Shown one piece after another: positions 33,345 to 43,184 of a stretch of DNA of 64,000 nt (within the stretch, counting starts at the first letter, position 1; each line of letters starts with the position of its first letter). This DNA is from Megascapheus bottae (taxonomy: Eukaryota; Chordata; Mammalia; Rodentia; Geomyidae), in assembly GCA_024803745.1 (NCBI GenBank), contig JANJXV010000037.1, positions 3,347,001 through 3,411,000 on the forward strand, in the 5' to 3' direction. The translations under genes were made by a program, and so were the position numbers. The notes under the pieces are model-generated. The model was not told the origin of the DNA and made no database searches. It worked only from the letters and a program-made list of their open reading frames with translations.

Positions 33345-34325
33345 CAAATTCAGTTAATGTCCCCTAATAAACTTTAGAAAATCATTGAAAATTTGCAATT
33401 GCTCAGTCCATATTTTTAGCATTTGGCAAGTGATCCACCTCTGGGAGATGTGATACCCTAGATATGAAAGAGGGTGTTGTCTCTGAATTGTTACAGGATG
33501 TACAATCAGCCCTAAGGACTGTTGCATATCCTGGAAAATGAGATTAACCTGCTCTTTACAATATGTTCCAATCAAGATATCATCCACAAAGCCGGGCATG
33601 GTGGCACATTCCTGCAATCCTAGCTACTCAGGAGGCTGAGATCTGAGAATCAAGATTCAAGCCAGCCCAGGCACAAAAGCACCTGAGACTCTTAGCTCCA
33701 ATTAACCTCTAAAAAACGGAAAGTGGCACTTGGTTCAAGGGTAGGGCAGTACCCTTGAGCTGAAGAGCTCAGGGACAGCACACTGGCCACACAAAAAAGA
33801 AAAATCATCCACATAATCGGTTTTGTACTTTTCCCATGTGGACCATATGGCCTTGTCCACATAAAGTTAGCTTGGCATTGGTTTGTTGGCCATTCCTTGG
33901 GGCACCACTGTGCATTGATATCTGTCATAGGGCTGAATTATATTAATGCTGGGGACAAAAAAAAGGAAATTTTCCCATTCACTGGATACAAAGGTATGGT
34001 AAAAATGCAATCTTTTAAATATAGTACCAATCAGGGAAGTAGAATAACTGTTGGTGAGGGCAAGCCAGGTTGTAAAGCACCCATAGCAAACATAGCTTAA
34101 TAAATGTCTTAGAGGTCCTAGAGAAGTCTCCGTTTTCCTGATTTCCTTTTAATAACAAAGATAAGGGTATTCCATGAACTAGTGGAAGGTTTAATATGTC
34201 TTTGTGACAATTGCTCATGAACGAAAGCCTTGTCAGCTTCCATTTCCTTAGGTAAGAAAAAACTCATCTACCCATAGAGATGTTGAGCTCTTCCAACATA
34301 CAGGTTCTGCATAGAAAGTTTCTCT
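33345..34325 (-). pseudogene. ERV reverse transcriptase remnant, split by SINE
   Basis: From 34325 downwards the minus strand holds the N-terminal fingers region ('FVIK'- and 'SGK'-type motifs near 34110-34170), then the 'LPQGMAN'-like motif (here 'VPQGMAN', about 33880) and the YVDD catalytic motif (about 33805). After the B1-Geo SINE (33589-33803) it resumes with a second copy of the VDD codons, then the thumb region to about 33345. Frameshifts separate the blocks. The YVDD form and surrounding order fit class II ERVs. Confidence 0.85.
33589..33803 (+). repeat. B1-Geo SINE inserted at the RT catalytic motif
   Basis: Full-length sense copy: head 'gccgggcatggtggcacatt', linker 'ctccaattaacctctaaa', right module to 'gagctcagggacagc', then an A-rich tail. 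A 10-bp target duplication 'atcatccaca' lies at 33579-33588 and 33804-33813; its reverse complement encodes the VDD of the catalytic motif. Confidence 0.95.
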
Positions 34326-34328
34326 TAT

Positions 34329-34491
34329 GGGGGCCAAGAGTTTGGCCTACTGGTAGAGTGCTTGTCTAGCATTCACAAAGGCTCAGGTTCGAGTTCTTGG
34401 TACCATATACACAAACAAAAGCTGGATGTGGTGCTGTGGCTCAAGGGGTAGAGCTCTAGCCTTGAGGCTCTGAGTTCAAGCTCCAGGACAG

Positions 34492-34492
<1 letters not shown>
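34329..34492 (+). repeat. IDL-Geo SINE in ERV
   Basis: Left monomer 'aagagtttggcctactggta' and right monomer 'ggtgctgtggctcaaggggt'; about 30 bases of the right monomer are missing after 'agccttgag'. Its tail grades into the long purine microsatellite. Confidence 0.9.
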
Positions 34493-34579
<87 letters not shown>

Positions 34580-34660
34580 CAGACAGACAGACAGACAGGA
34601 AGGAAGGAAGGAAGGAAGGAAGGAAGGAAGGAAGGAAGGAAGGAAGGAAGGAAGGAAGGA

Positions 34661-34716
<56 letters not shown>

Positions 34717-34732
34717 GAAAGAAAGATAGATT
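34492..34732. repeat. compound purine microsatellite (GAAA/GA/GACA/GGAA/GAAA)
   Basis: About 240 bases in blocks: short GAAA, GA (34511-34570), GACA (to about 34598), GGAA (to about 34660), GAAA (to about 34727). The strand is almost all purine. Confidence 0.97.
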
Positions 34733-34859
34733 ATGTTATCAGTGGCCCTGTGAAAAATCCAAGCCCTGTCTGTTTGTTTTGTAACAGGCTGCTAAGGTTC
34801 TAAACTTCCTTTCCCTTGTGGTTTCAGACTCAACATTCAATCATACCACTGATTAACCA

Positions 34860-35150
34860 TTTGTTAAATAACAACAGGGCTGGGTCTGTAGATGTAAGCA
34901 CCCATCTGAGATAGCACAGATTTGCTGGAAGATCAGGCAAGACCAAGGGTTGAAAGATGCCCAAATGACGCTCTTAGGGCAGCTACCCCAGCATGGCAGT
35001 GCTTTTCTGAGTAACTTTGGACATGCCTACACCCTGCAGCTAGAACAGTCTTCTTTTGGGCAGTGTAGGCCAGATCTAACAGAAACATCAGCTCAGTGTC
35101 AATTAGGCCTATGAAAGGCTTCCCTCCTGTGTAGAATTCCTATCATTCTT
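34860..35150 (-). pseudogene. ERV protease remnant
   Basis: Minus-strand reading shows an 'FIGLIDT'-type segment, matching the retroviral aspartic protease active site with the following Gly-Ala lost, and further on 'LSQMGAYI', like the protease C-terminal 'GRDxLxxxG' region. Stops and frame changes intervene. Confidence 0.7.
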
Positions 35151-35485
35151 GTCCAATTCTCTTCTCTATGGAGCCAAGTTAGGGGGAGGAGACTCATTAG
35201 AAAGAGGAAGTGAAATCAAATGAGCAGTGGGAGTGTGGTTAGGGCAAGCCAGGGTCCTTTTTCCAGCCCAGCCAGGATTCTAATCTCCTGTGTGGTAATT
35301 CTCAATGACATCTGGGTAGACAATCAGTCCTTTCACGGTCCAGATGGAGCTGCTCAACACGAAGCCTGCTAACCCAGACCACAAAGGCCTCCAGACCCAG
35401 TGGTATGGCGACAGGAGGAAGATCTCTCCATGCTTTCAACACTCCCACACTTGAATGAACAGCCCTCTTCCTCCTTATCTGATAC
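35150..35485 (-). pseudogene. ERV dUTPase remnant
   Basis: The minus strand gives a 'GRSSS' segment followed by 'VYPDVIEN' and 'HTGD', which match the conserved motifs of trimeric dUTPases as found upstream of protease in betaretrovirus-like pro genes. A frame change lies just before the GRSSS motif. The enzyme would normally hydrolyse dUTP; this copy is broken. Confidence 0.7.
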
Positions 35486-35499
35486 ACAGAAAGGTTTAA

Positions 35500-35915
35500 A
35501 GCAAAGGCTTAGATTGGAGGCAGATTTTATGAGATAAGGTTTAGGAGGAGCTGAAAAGAAAAGATGGAAAACAATTTGGGTTATGAACTAAATACCTGTT
35601 GACCTTTTTCAAAATATTAAGTAAAGATCTGTCACTAAATATCAAACTTAGTTTCTTTGAGGTTGAATTCTTACAGAGCTTGAAGCATTTTTGGTGCCAG
35701 GTTTGCTTTGCTTACTCAACATCATCAGAATTACTCACATGCACACAATCTTGCTCACACAATCTTGTCTTGCTCACCCAATCACTTCTCCTGGATTCAA
35801 AGCAGAACTTGTCAAACAAATTCTTCTCAACTTACTGATAAATCAGTAATGACAAAGATATTTCCTTGCCATTTGAAAGTGTAATATAAAAAAAGAACTC
35901 TCATTCTACTGTTCT
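35500..35915. other. unassigned; contains a block related to 36870-36920
   Basis: Bases about 35693-35745 ('ccaggtttgctttgcttact') resemble 36875-36925 ('ccaggtttgtttcgcttata'). Both are in the same orientation; the parent sequence is not identified. Confidence 0.45.
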
Positions 35916-35921
35916 ACTGTT

Positions 35922-36070
35922 CTCTCTCTTTCTCTCTCTCTCTCTCTCTTTCTCTCTCTTATATATATATACATATATATATACCTATATATATGTATAT
36001 ATATACACCTATATATACATATATAGGTATATATATGTATATATACATGTATAGGTATATATATGTATAT

Positions 36071-36120
<50 letters not shown>
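35922..36120. repeat. (TC)n then (TA/TATACA)n microsatellite
   Basis: About 35 bases of TC, then about 160 bases of TATA with ACATA/ACCTA interruptions, ending where the next SINE's tail begins. Confidence 0.97.
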
Positions 36121-36122
<2 letters not shown>

Positions 36123-36310
36123 CCAGTCCTGGGGCTTGAATTCTGGGCACTGTCCTTGAGCTGTCTCAAGGCTAGCACTCTACCACTTGAGCCACAGCAC
36201 CTCATCTGGTTTCTTTTTTTTTTTTCTGTGTATGTGGTACTGAGGAATTGAACCCAGGGCTCTGCACATACTTGGTAAGTACTCTACCACTAAGCCACAC
36301 TCCCAGGCCC
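36121..36310 (-). repeat. IDL-Geo SINE, antisense
   Basis: Right module from 'agccagtcctggggcttgaa', an internal T-run, then left monomer 'gaattgaacccagggctctg' and 'ctaccactaagccacactcc'. The microsatellite sits at its 3' tail side. Confidence 0.92.
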
Positions 36311-36314
36311 TGTT

Positions 36315-36450
36315 CTTTATAATTCTAAGTATCCTGATCATTTCATTTGAATGCCACAACCTTCCTGGAAAGCAAACAATGTCATCCTCACCATTTCATA
36401 AAATGAGGGTCAGGAGTTTTGTGCAAGTGCTATGTTTTCCATGCAATCAC
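36315..36450 (+). repeat. MIR remnant (probable)
   Basis: The segment 'caccatttcataaaatgagg' followed by 'gtcaggagttttgtgcaagt' is MIR-like. Confidence 0.4.
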
Positions 36451-36499
36451 ACATGAGGAGGTAGCAGAATCAATTTTAAATTTACTTTTCTTTTTCTTT

Positions 36500-36733
36500 T
36501 TTTGGGGGGGTGGGCAGCAGGTGGTACTGGTCCTGGGGCTTAATCTCAGGACCTTGTATTGTCCCGGAACTTCTTTTGCTCAGGGCTAGTGCTCTACCAC
36601 TTGAGCCACAGTGCCACTTTTGTGCGTCTATTGGAAATAAGAGTCTCATGGACTTTTTTCCCCTGGCTGGTTTCAAACAGTGTTTCTCAGCCTTCTGAAT
36701 AGCTAGGATTACAGGCATGATCCACAGCACCCA
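36500..36733 (-). repeat. B1-Geo SINE, antisense
   Basis: From a G-rich T/G-run tail through 'actggtcctggggcttaatc', 'agccacagtgccacttttgt' and 'gaatagctaggattacaggc'. Confidence 0.9.
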
Positions 36734-36734
36734 C

Positions 36735-37085
36735 TTTTAACTTTATTATTTCACTGTAGGAACAGAGTACTTCACCACCCGGTTGTTCCATTGTACAAAC
36801 GTGCTTCAAGTACTCCTGGGGAATCTCATGGATGGGCCAATACCATCTACCATTTTTGCTCACAGCATCCAAGCAGGTAGTTCCAGGTTTGTTTCGCTTA
36901 TACAACACCATCAGAGCTAATAGGCACATATTCATGTCTTTCACATGATTTGATAAGACAAACTTTTTTTTTACAATAAAAGAAATGTAGGCATGACACT
37001 GGTATACCCCAAATTGTGCTTTATACCTAAATAAATATAAGACCTTATTTCTGCAGTAGAGGATTAATATACCATCTGAACATAT
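36735..37085 (-). other. unidentified coding-like fragment with poly(A) signal
   Basis: On the minus strand an open frame (about 36980 to 36749) translates to sequence of protein-like composition (contains 'GRWYWPIHEIPQEYLKHV'). It is followed at once by AATAAA (reverse complement at 36742-36747). That arrangement fits the end of a processed pseudogene or of a mobile element. A diverged relative of its first part lies at 35693-35745. I do not recognise the protein. Confidence 0.4.
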
Positions 37086-37109
37086 GAAAGCTTCAAGAAA
37101 TGCCAAGTA

Positions 37110-37310
37110 GGGCCAGGAATGTGCCCTAGTGGTAGATTGCTTGCCTAGCATGGATGAAGCCCTGGGTTCAGTTCCTTGGTACCACATACACACAAAAAGC
37201 TGAAAGTCGTGCCATCGCTCAAGTAGCAGAGCACTAGCCTTGAGTAAAAATGTGTCTAAGGACAGTGCCCAGGCCTTGAGTTCAAGCCCAAGGTCTTGGA
37301 AAAAAAAAAG
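37110..37310 (+). repeat. IDL-Geo SINE
   Basis: Complete dimer, with extra bases 'gtaaaaatgtgtct' in the right monomer. It is flanked by 'agaaatgccaa' at about 37097-37107 and 37312-37322, an 11-bp target duplication. Confidence 0.95.
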
Positions 37311-37337
37311 AAGAAATGCCAAATAAAACAACTCCAA

Positions 37338-37555
37338 AGCTGGACGCAGTGCCTCATGCCTGTAATCGTAGCTACTCAGGAGGCTGAGATCTGAGGATCA
37401 TGGATCAAAGCCAGCCTGGAAACTCTTATCTCCAATTAATCACTAGAAATTGGGAAGTGGCACTGTGGCTCAAGAGGTAGGGCAGTAGCTTTGAGGTGAA
37501 GAGCTCAGGGACAGCACCCTGTCTCAGAGTTCAAGCCCCATGACCCATGGTGGGG
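37338..37555 (+). repeat. B1-Geo SINE
   Basis: Head 'agctggacgcagtgcctcat', a shortened linker, and right module through 'ttcaagccccatgaccc'. Confidence 0.92.
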
Positions 37556-37559
37556 GGAA

Positions 37560-38255
37560 ACCTGTAACTTTGTATAATTTAACATTTTTGGTGAAGATAT
37601 CCCTCCCTCCCTTCCCCCCTCTCCTCCTCCCTCCAAGAGTCTTACAGAAATGAACTAAAGATGATTTGGACAAGGGCAGTTCTTCATAGTTGTTGGTCTG
37701 GTTGGTCCAATGGCTATTAATTTCCCAAGAGCAAGCCTCCAGGATAATAGGAAAACCAGGAATTGATAGCAGTTTTTGTGTCTGACAATGAGCAAGTTCC
37801 AGGGCCTCAGTTTCTGTATCTGTGAGATGAAGTGGGAACACCCTAATATCTCAGAAGCCAGATCTGTGTCTGAGCTGTGTAGGAACCTAAGGCTGAGAAT
37901 CTTCTTTTGCCTGCATGTGAGGGAAAGAGACAGATTTTGATGCCCATGAAAATCAGAGGCAAGCCCTACTGTCCATCGGCTTGATTTGGGAGCAGCGCTG
38001 TCCCCAGTGAAAGCTGCTCATTTCTCAGTGGGTTTGAGGGACCTACATTTGGTTTTCCAAGGAGTTTCTGACTTTGGTTTAGTCCCCAAACCTGTTCAAC
38101 CTGTTTAATGTGAGTCACAGTGATATGAACATAATCAGGAACAAAGCCCACATCTTGTCTTCGTGGTTGCTCCTTCTCTTTGAGGTCGATGTTCCATTAC
38201 TACAACATGCTAGCCTGGTCCAGTATGGGTATAACTTTGGTCCATACAAGTCAAA
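37560..38255. other. no feature supported
   Basis: Minus-strand reading of 37966-38151 is open for 61 codons and looks weakly protein-like, but stops surround it and I know no relative. Confidence 0.4.
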
Positions 38256-38261
38256 AAAATT

Positions 38262-38467
38262 GGGCCAGGAGTTTGGCCTAGTGGTAGAGAGCTTGCCTAG
38301 CATGCACCAAGACCAGGGTTCGATTCCTTGGTACCACATACTTAGAAAAAGCCAGAAGTGGTGCTGAGGCTCAAGTGGTAGAGTTCTAGCCTTGAAAAAA
38401 ATCCAAGGACAGTGCTCAGGACCTGAACTTCTCTCTGGCAAGAGAAACAAAAAACAAAAACAAAAAT
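38262..38467 (+). repeat. IDL-Geo SINE
   Basis: Left monomer near consensus ('gccaggagtttggcctagtg', 'gggttcgattccttggtacc'). The right monomer's end is replaced by 'gacctgaacttctctctggc' and an AAACA tail. Confidence 0.93.
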
Positions 38468-38469
38468 TT

Positions 38470-39030
38470 GTCCAAGGTCAGGAACTGACCTATTGACTGT
38501 TGACTCCTGACCTTGTAACACAGTTGTCCTCCGGTCCAAAGAAAATATCCCTGATTTAAAAGGAAAAGGTTTAGGCAAAATTTAACAGTTTATTTGCCCA
38601 AAAGAGTAACTTGCAAGTCAAGCAGAACTCTGGACCATAGAAAACTGCTCTGCAGCCTGAACAGCAGACTTTCACAGGGTCCAGAAACAAAGTACAGAAA
38701 TAACATAATTGGCCACAGATAACCAGTTGTTGCATTTATCATAATCCAGAGGAAAAATCACTAAGTAGATTTTCATTGTGGGTTGTGTGATTGGTTATGC
38801 TTAAATTTCTTTGTACTCTTCATTCTGAATTGGGTTTTGGTGTACTCTCCAGAGAGTTTCATATACAGTGACAAAGTTGAATTAAAATATCCTTCCTTTT
38901 TCTTTAACAATAAACATTAGTTTAATACATACATGTTATACAACAACACAGCATCATCTTGACTTATTGGTGATTTATAATTAGTCTAAAAACTTGTTTT
39001 TATTTTTACAACTTTTATGTTAGAAACTTG
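38470..39030. other. unassigned; possibly an old LTR in antisense
   Basis: The segment 'aacagtttatttgcccaaaa' with a following 'gagtaacttgcaagtc' has the feel of a reversed LTR poly(A) region, but I cannot confirm a family. Confidence 0.3.
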
Positions 39031-39031
39031 T

Positions 39032-39032
39032 G

Positions 39033-39087
<55 letters not shown>
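39032..39087. repeat. (TA)n microsatellite
   Basis: About 50 bases of TA with one ACATA interruption, directly upstream of the cytochrome c pseudogene. Confidence 0.97.
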
Positions 39088-39088
<1 letters not shown>

Positions 39089-39600
39089 TCTGCCTTCATA
39101 TCCGGTATCCTCCTTGAGGTAGCGACACAAGAGTGAATTATAGAATGGGTGGTGTTGAAAAGGGCAAGAAGAATTTTGTTCAGAAGTATGCCCAATGCCA
39201 CACCGTTAAAAAGGGAGACAAGGATAAGACTGAATCTAACCTCCATGGTCTGTTTGGTCAGAAGGCAGATGGATTCACTTACACAGATGCCAACAAGAGC
39301 AAAGACATCACCTGGGGAGAGGATACACTGATAGAGTACTTGGAGAATCCCAAAAAGTACATCCCTGGAACAAAAATGATCTTTTCTGGCATTATGAAGA
39401 AGGGAGAAAGGGCAGATTTAATAGCTTATCTCAAAAAAGCTACAAATGAGTAAAGCACTGTCTTATCTATTTCCTGCAAAACAAATGTCTCATGGCTTTT
39501 TAGTGTGTACCATAATTCAATTGATCTCATAATTTCAGATCATGAATGGCCAACAGAATATTTTTGGATAGTCCTGATTTAAATAAAACTGGCTGTGGTT
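39088..39600 (+). pseudogene. Cycs: processed cytochrome c pseudogene
   Basis: Intronless copy of the somatic cytochrome c mRNA. A 5'UTR-like leader (39088-39144) precedes an ATG at 39145 and an open frame of 102 codons to TAA at 39451-39453. The normal gene has 105 codons including Met and an intron. In mature numbering, three codons are lost (residues 40-42), and Cys14, the first haem-attaching cysteine of CxxCH, is Tyr. Other changes include G29E, P30S and R38Q. Cys17, His18, Met80 and the C-terminal helix are kept. A 3'UTR with AATAAA at 39582 follows; the true end may lie further on, perhaps near a second AATAAA at 39987. The protein could not bind haem normally, so it is non-functional even though the frame is open. 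Confidence 0.95.
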
Positions 39601-40270
39601 AAGTGAATATGATCTTTCAAAAAGATTCCCTCCCCCAAATCCTCATTCTGTAATATGATTGGACTTACTAATATTCAATTTTTCATCAGGATTCAGAGTA
39701 ATAGCTTTTTCACACATGTCAAAGATTGGTTTTATAGTCAGATTCATATAGCTAATTATGAGAACATCTTCAATACTCGGAAAATCCCTTCACTGTTTCA
39801 GCATCAAGCAAAATTAACCTGTTTGAATTTGTGATCATTGACCTGTTAGAGGAAATGGTTGAAGATGAGGCAATATCTATATTTTTGGTCTTGACTGTAC
39901 CAATTTAATTAGAATTCCCTGTCTCTGAAATCTGCCTTTTAGAACTTATTGAAAGGCATTTTAGTGTGGCTTATGTATAAATGTCAAATAAAGAATATTT
40001 AACACATCACATTTTATAATTGGTCTGTTAAGTTCAGATGCTTGTAAAATGACTGTGATAGATACAATACCGAGTTTATTTTTAATTCTTTACTAAAACA
40101 AAATTATAATTCAGGATTTTCTTCATGCAGCTATTCAGAAACACAAAATGGTGGAACTACTATTGTATGTGTGATTGATAGTGATGCTTTTTGCAAATTT
40201 CTTAGAGAAAGGGATTGTAAATGAGGTGGCCATAAGACTTAAGGTAATTAAGGGTAAATATAACATGAAA
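39601..40270 (+). other. possible extended 3'UTR of the Cycs copy
   Basis: No break is visible after the first poly(A) signal, and a second AATAAA occurs at 39987-39992. An A-run near 40267 precedes the next SINE. Cytochrome c transcripts can have long 3'UTRs, so this may be part of the retrocopy. Confidence 0.4.
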
Positions 40271-40274
40271 AAAA

Positions 40275-40400
40275 ATCAACCAGGCATTGGATCATGCCAA
40301 TAATCCTAGAGACTCAGTAGGCTGAGATTTGAGAATTGTAGTTCAAAGCCAGCTCAGGCAGGGAAGTATGAGACTCATCTCCAATGAACCACTGAGTAGC
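40275..40400 (+). repeat. B1-Geo SINE, 3'-truncated
   Basis: Head 'accaggcattggatcatgcc' and linker 'catctccaatgaaccactga' only. Confidence 0.8.
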
Positions 40401-40689
40401 CATATAACATTACAAGTGAACTATCTCAATTGGCCAGTCTTTTTAATGACAATATCATTTCTGAGGACTTGAAAGATTTGTCAAGGATATATCCAAATTC
40501 TTTCACTGTAAATGAAAAGAAAGTAAAAAATCTCAGTAGACTGTATTTTCTTTATTCATTCATTTGTTGAATAACATTATGATTTGACTTTGTAATAGTT
40601 CTAAAATAAATAGGAGGATGCTAGATTTATTATATATGTATATATATTTCTATTTTCTGTCTTTGACAGCTTCAGGAATGTCCCTAGGA

Positions 40690-41115
40690 GATGGACTACA
40701 TGACAGTTAAAATTTTTGTTATTTGCCGAATCTCCATGGAATGTCCTCACTAAGTGAATTTACATTTTCACTAATGATGTATAAGAAATCCTCTTTGCCA
40801 ACATCCCTGCCAATATTTGTTGCTTTTTCTTCCTCCATGATACCTATTCTGACTGGGGTCAGGTGGAATCTCATTATAGTTCTCAATTTTAGTTTCTCAA
40901 TAGCTAAAGATACGAGTAATTTCTTTGTATTTCTTTGTGATTTGTAGTTCTTCATTTGGATACTATCTGTTCAGTTCTCTTATCCACCAATTAATTATTT
41001 ATTCTTTCATGTTTAGTTTTTGAGTTTCTATATTTCTTAGATGTTAATCTCTATCAGAAGAATTCTCCTTTCTGTGGTATGTCTCGACACCCATTTATTT
41101 GTTCCTTTTGCTGTC
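40690..41115 (-). repeat. LINE-1 ORF2 fragment, antisense
   Basis: Reverse translation of 40719-40955 contains the 'RFHLTPVRI' motif of the ORF2 C-terminal part, followed by the expected upstream ORF2 order. Stops are present. Confidence 0.8.
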
Positions 41116-41119
41116 CAGA

Positions 41120-41495
41120 AATGGCTTAGTTAGTACAGAAGAAAATGAGAAAGAAAATAAAGTAGCAATGTGTAGAATGAACTTGTCTTCCCATAATGCA
41201 TGAGGAAGAGGAGGACAATGAGGTTAAGGTGAAACAAACTCCAGGTTTAGGAAAGGGAGAGGGAAGACATCTCATATTCACAGAAAGAATTTCAGAATGA
41301 ATAACATGGTATTAGTGATGAGATAGAGGGAGGGAAGATTACTGAGGAAAAAATTTTAAAAATGCTAAGGATAAGAAAAAAGGAAGAAATATTGTTCTAA
41401 ATTTGGAACTTCTGATGTTACTGCTTTTGAAATCATTTCCACAGGAAATAAATATCATGGGATATTTCACAAGGAAACTGTATCTTATTATTTTT
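41120..41495. other. no feature recognised
   Basis: Purine-rich, AT-rich intergenic DNA. Confidence 0.4.
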
Positions 41496-41499
41496 ACTC

Positions 41500-41650
41500 T
41501 TGCACTTGAGCCACAGCTTCACTTCAGTATTTTTGGTGATCAACTGAAAATAAAATTTTCACAAGGACTTTTCTGCCCAGGCTGACTTTGAATTCCACCT
41601 CTTAGAACTCAATATCTACCAATACAGTCATGAGCCACCAGCATTGACCT
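41500..41650 (-). repeat. B1-Geo SINE fragment, antisense
   Basis: It begins 'cttgagccacagcttcactt' and ends 'gtcatgagccaccagcattg'; the outer part of the right module is missing. Confidence 0.75.
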
Positions 41651-41654
41651 AACA

Positions 41655-42265
41655 GTTTTTCTTTTTAATGACAACTTGATCACTATCACAACTAACCCCC
41701 AAATTGTGGGTTTTCATGGCTTTTACTCTTTTGTTGTCTTGTTTAAAATAATTATTAATGAGTTCTTAAATTTCAGGGGGGAGTTGGTTGCTGTTTATTT
41801 GTTTCTGAATGTTCTTATTATCTTTTAAGTAGTTGTACAAAGGTGTTGCAATCCAACATATCAGTTTATATGTATAATGCATCTTCAGTGTCATACCTTC
41901 CATTGTCTTCCTTGTCGCCTAATCCCATACATCCTGTCATGTTTGAAATTTATTTTTGTTATTCATTTTGTAACAAGAAACAGTATGGATAACAGTAGTA
42001 AAATAATGAAAATTTTTCTGACCATAGATCACAGATACTTAACTCTCTTCCTATGGCAGTAGTTATATTATGTATTAATGTCCTATGAATCACTCCTTAA
42101 AACCTTGTACTGCTTTTTATGAAACCATGTCTAAAGTGTTAATGTTGTTCAAAAAGCCAAATTCTGGTTGTTTTTTATTATTTCTGATAGTTCTCTATTT
42201 TAGCTATATTATGACAGCAAGTTTTACAAATAGAAATAATTCAAACGAGATGCTATTTATTCATT
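41655..42265. other. no feature recognised
   Basis: AT-rich; possibly old antisense LINE-derived sequence, not demonstrable by eye. Confidence 0.35.
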
Positions 42266-42269
42266 CATT

Positions 42270-42345
42270 TGTTTTTGTGCCAGTCCTGGGATTTGAACTC
42301 AGAACCTGGGCACCATCCTTGAACTTTTGTACTTTTAAGTCCTGT
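42270..42345 (-). repeat. SINE right-module fragment, antisense
   Basis: The stretch 'gtgccagtcctgggatttga' plus 'actcagaacctgggcacc' is the reversed end of a Geo module only. Confidence 0.65.
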
Positions 42346-42423
42346 CTTCTTGGGACATTCTAAGCCACAAAGGAGACTGATTTAGGGAGGATGGTGATAC
42401 CAGGCCACCATCCCAGGAGACTC

Positions 42424-42640
42424 TGTCCTTGTGGAAGGATGTTGGATGCAGTGGCTCATGTCTGTGATAATACTCACTATAGAGAGGTGAAAATGGAACT
42501 GATAACTGGAGAGAACTGGTGGGGTTGGGATAGATGAGAGAGAAGTTGATGGAACAGGTGCTTTGAATCAAGATGCATTGTACTCATAAATTTCCAGATT
42601 GAATTAAAACACTTCTGTGAAACCATCCAAAGGTAAAGCG
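42424..42640 (+). repeat. B1 fragment plus LINE-1 3' end
   Basis: A short B1 head ('gttggatgcagtggctcatg') is followed by LINE-1 3'UTR-like sequence ending 'aagatgcattgtactcataa', the same tail as at 14530 and 46820-46918. Confidence 0.55.
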
Positions 42641-42644
42641 GTAG

Positions 42645-43180
42645 ATCAGATAGGGGGACTCAGTTGTTCTGGAGCAAGCAATAAAATCCAATCCAAAAAT
42701 AACCAGTATAAAACAGGACTGAGGCATGGTTTAGCTGCATTGAACCAGCCTAGCAAGTGGTAAATCCTGAGCTCAAAATCACACACACAAAAAAAGAGAG
42801 AAATAAAATCACGCACTATGTTGCACTGGAAACTGGTTTTCACAGCTGGATTTGTTTCCACTCCTGATGGGTGGTGGCTGGATGAGTGGTGGCAGGATGG
42901 CTTATGGGTAGGACTGACCCCACCCTCTGTGTGGCCCCACCCATCCATATAAGCTCATTTGCATGGCCCCTTCTTCCATGCCACACTGACTCTTGTCAAG
43001 CACAAGTTGGTATAGGTCACTTTCTGGGGCACAATAATGTCACACTGGAGTGGGCAAATTCAAGTAAAAAATGGGAAATCTCATTTTATGGTCAAAATGA
43101 AGAGGAAAATCACTATTTTCTTTTTGAATATTAGTGAAAATTGAGGCTTACTAGGTGTGCATGCATGTGTGTGGGGTGTG
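42645..43180. other. no feature recognised
   Basis: No repeat or exon assigned; open frames up to 100 codons are without known relatives. Confidence 0.4.
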
Positions 43181-43184
43181 TGTG

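Larger units (their letters stand above)
30958..35500 (-). mobile_element. class II (IAP/betaretrovirus-like) ERV remnant
   Basis: On the minus strand, pieces of dUTPase, protease, reverse transcriptase, RNase H and integrase follow one another in the order normal for betaretrovirus-like elements. Each was recognised by translating the minus strand and comparing from memory with family motifs. All are broken by stops and frame changes. No gag, clear env or LTR was recognised, so it is a partial provirus. Later insertions inside it are an IDL-Geo SINE (34329), a B1-Geo SINE (33589), a LINE-1 (31663) and microsatellites (33064, 34492). Stop codons in every domain mean it is inactive. Confidence 0.85.

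Noticed and set aside
34492..34732. Repeat array resembling a CRISPR or a minisatellite
   Set aside because: It consists of di- and tetranucleotide microsatellite blocks without spacers, in a eukaryotic genome.
36687..37337. 216-codon minus-strand frame as one gene
   Set aside because: It runs through an antisense-read IDL-Geo SINE and into a B1-Geo SINE; only the part between them looks coding-like, so it is not one gene.
37966..38151. 61-codon minus-strand frame with protein-like composition
   Set aside because: It is bounded by stops, has no splice signals and no relative that I know.
39145..39453. Cytochrome c as a functional gene
   Set aside because: No intron, a lost haem-attaching cysteine, a three-codon deletion and further changes at conserved positions mark it as a processed pseudogene.
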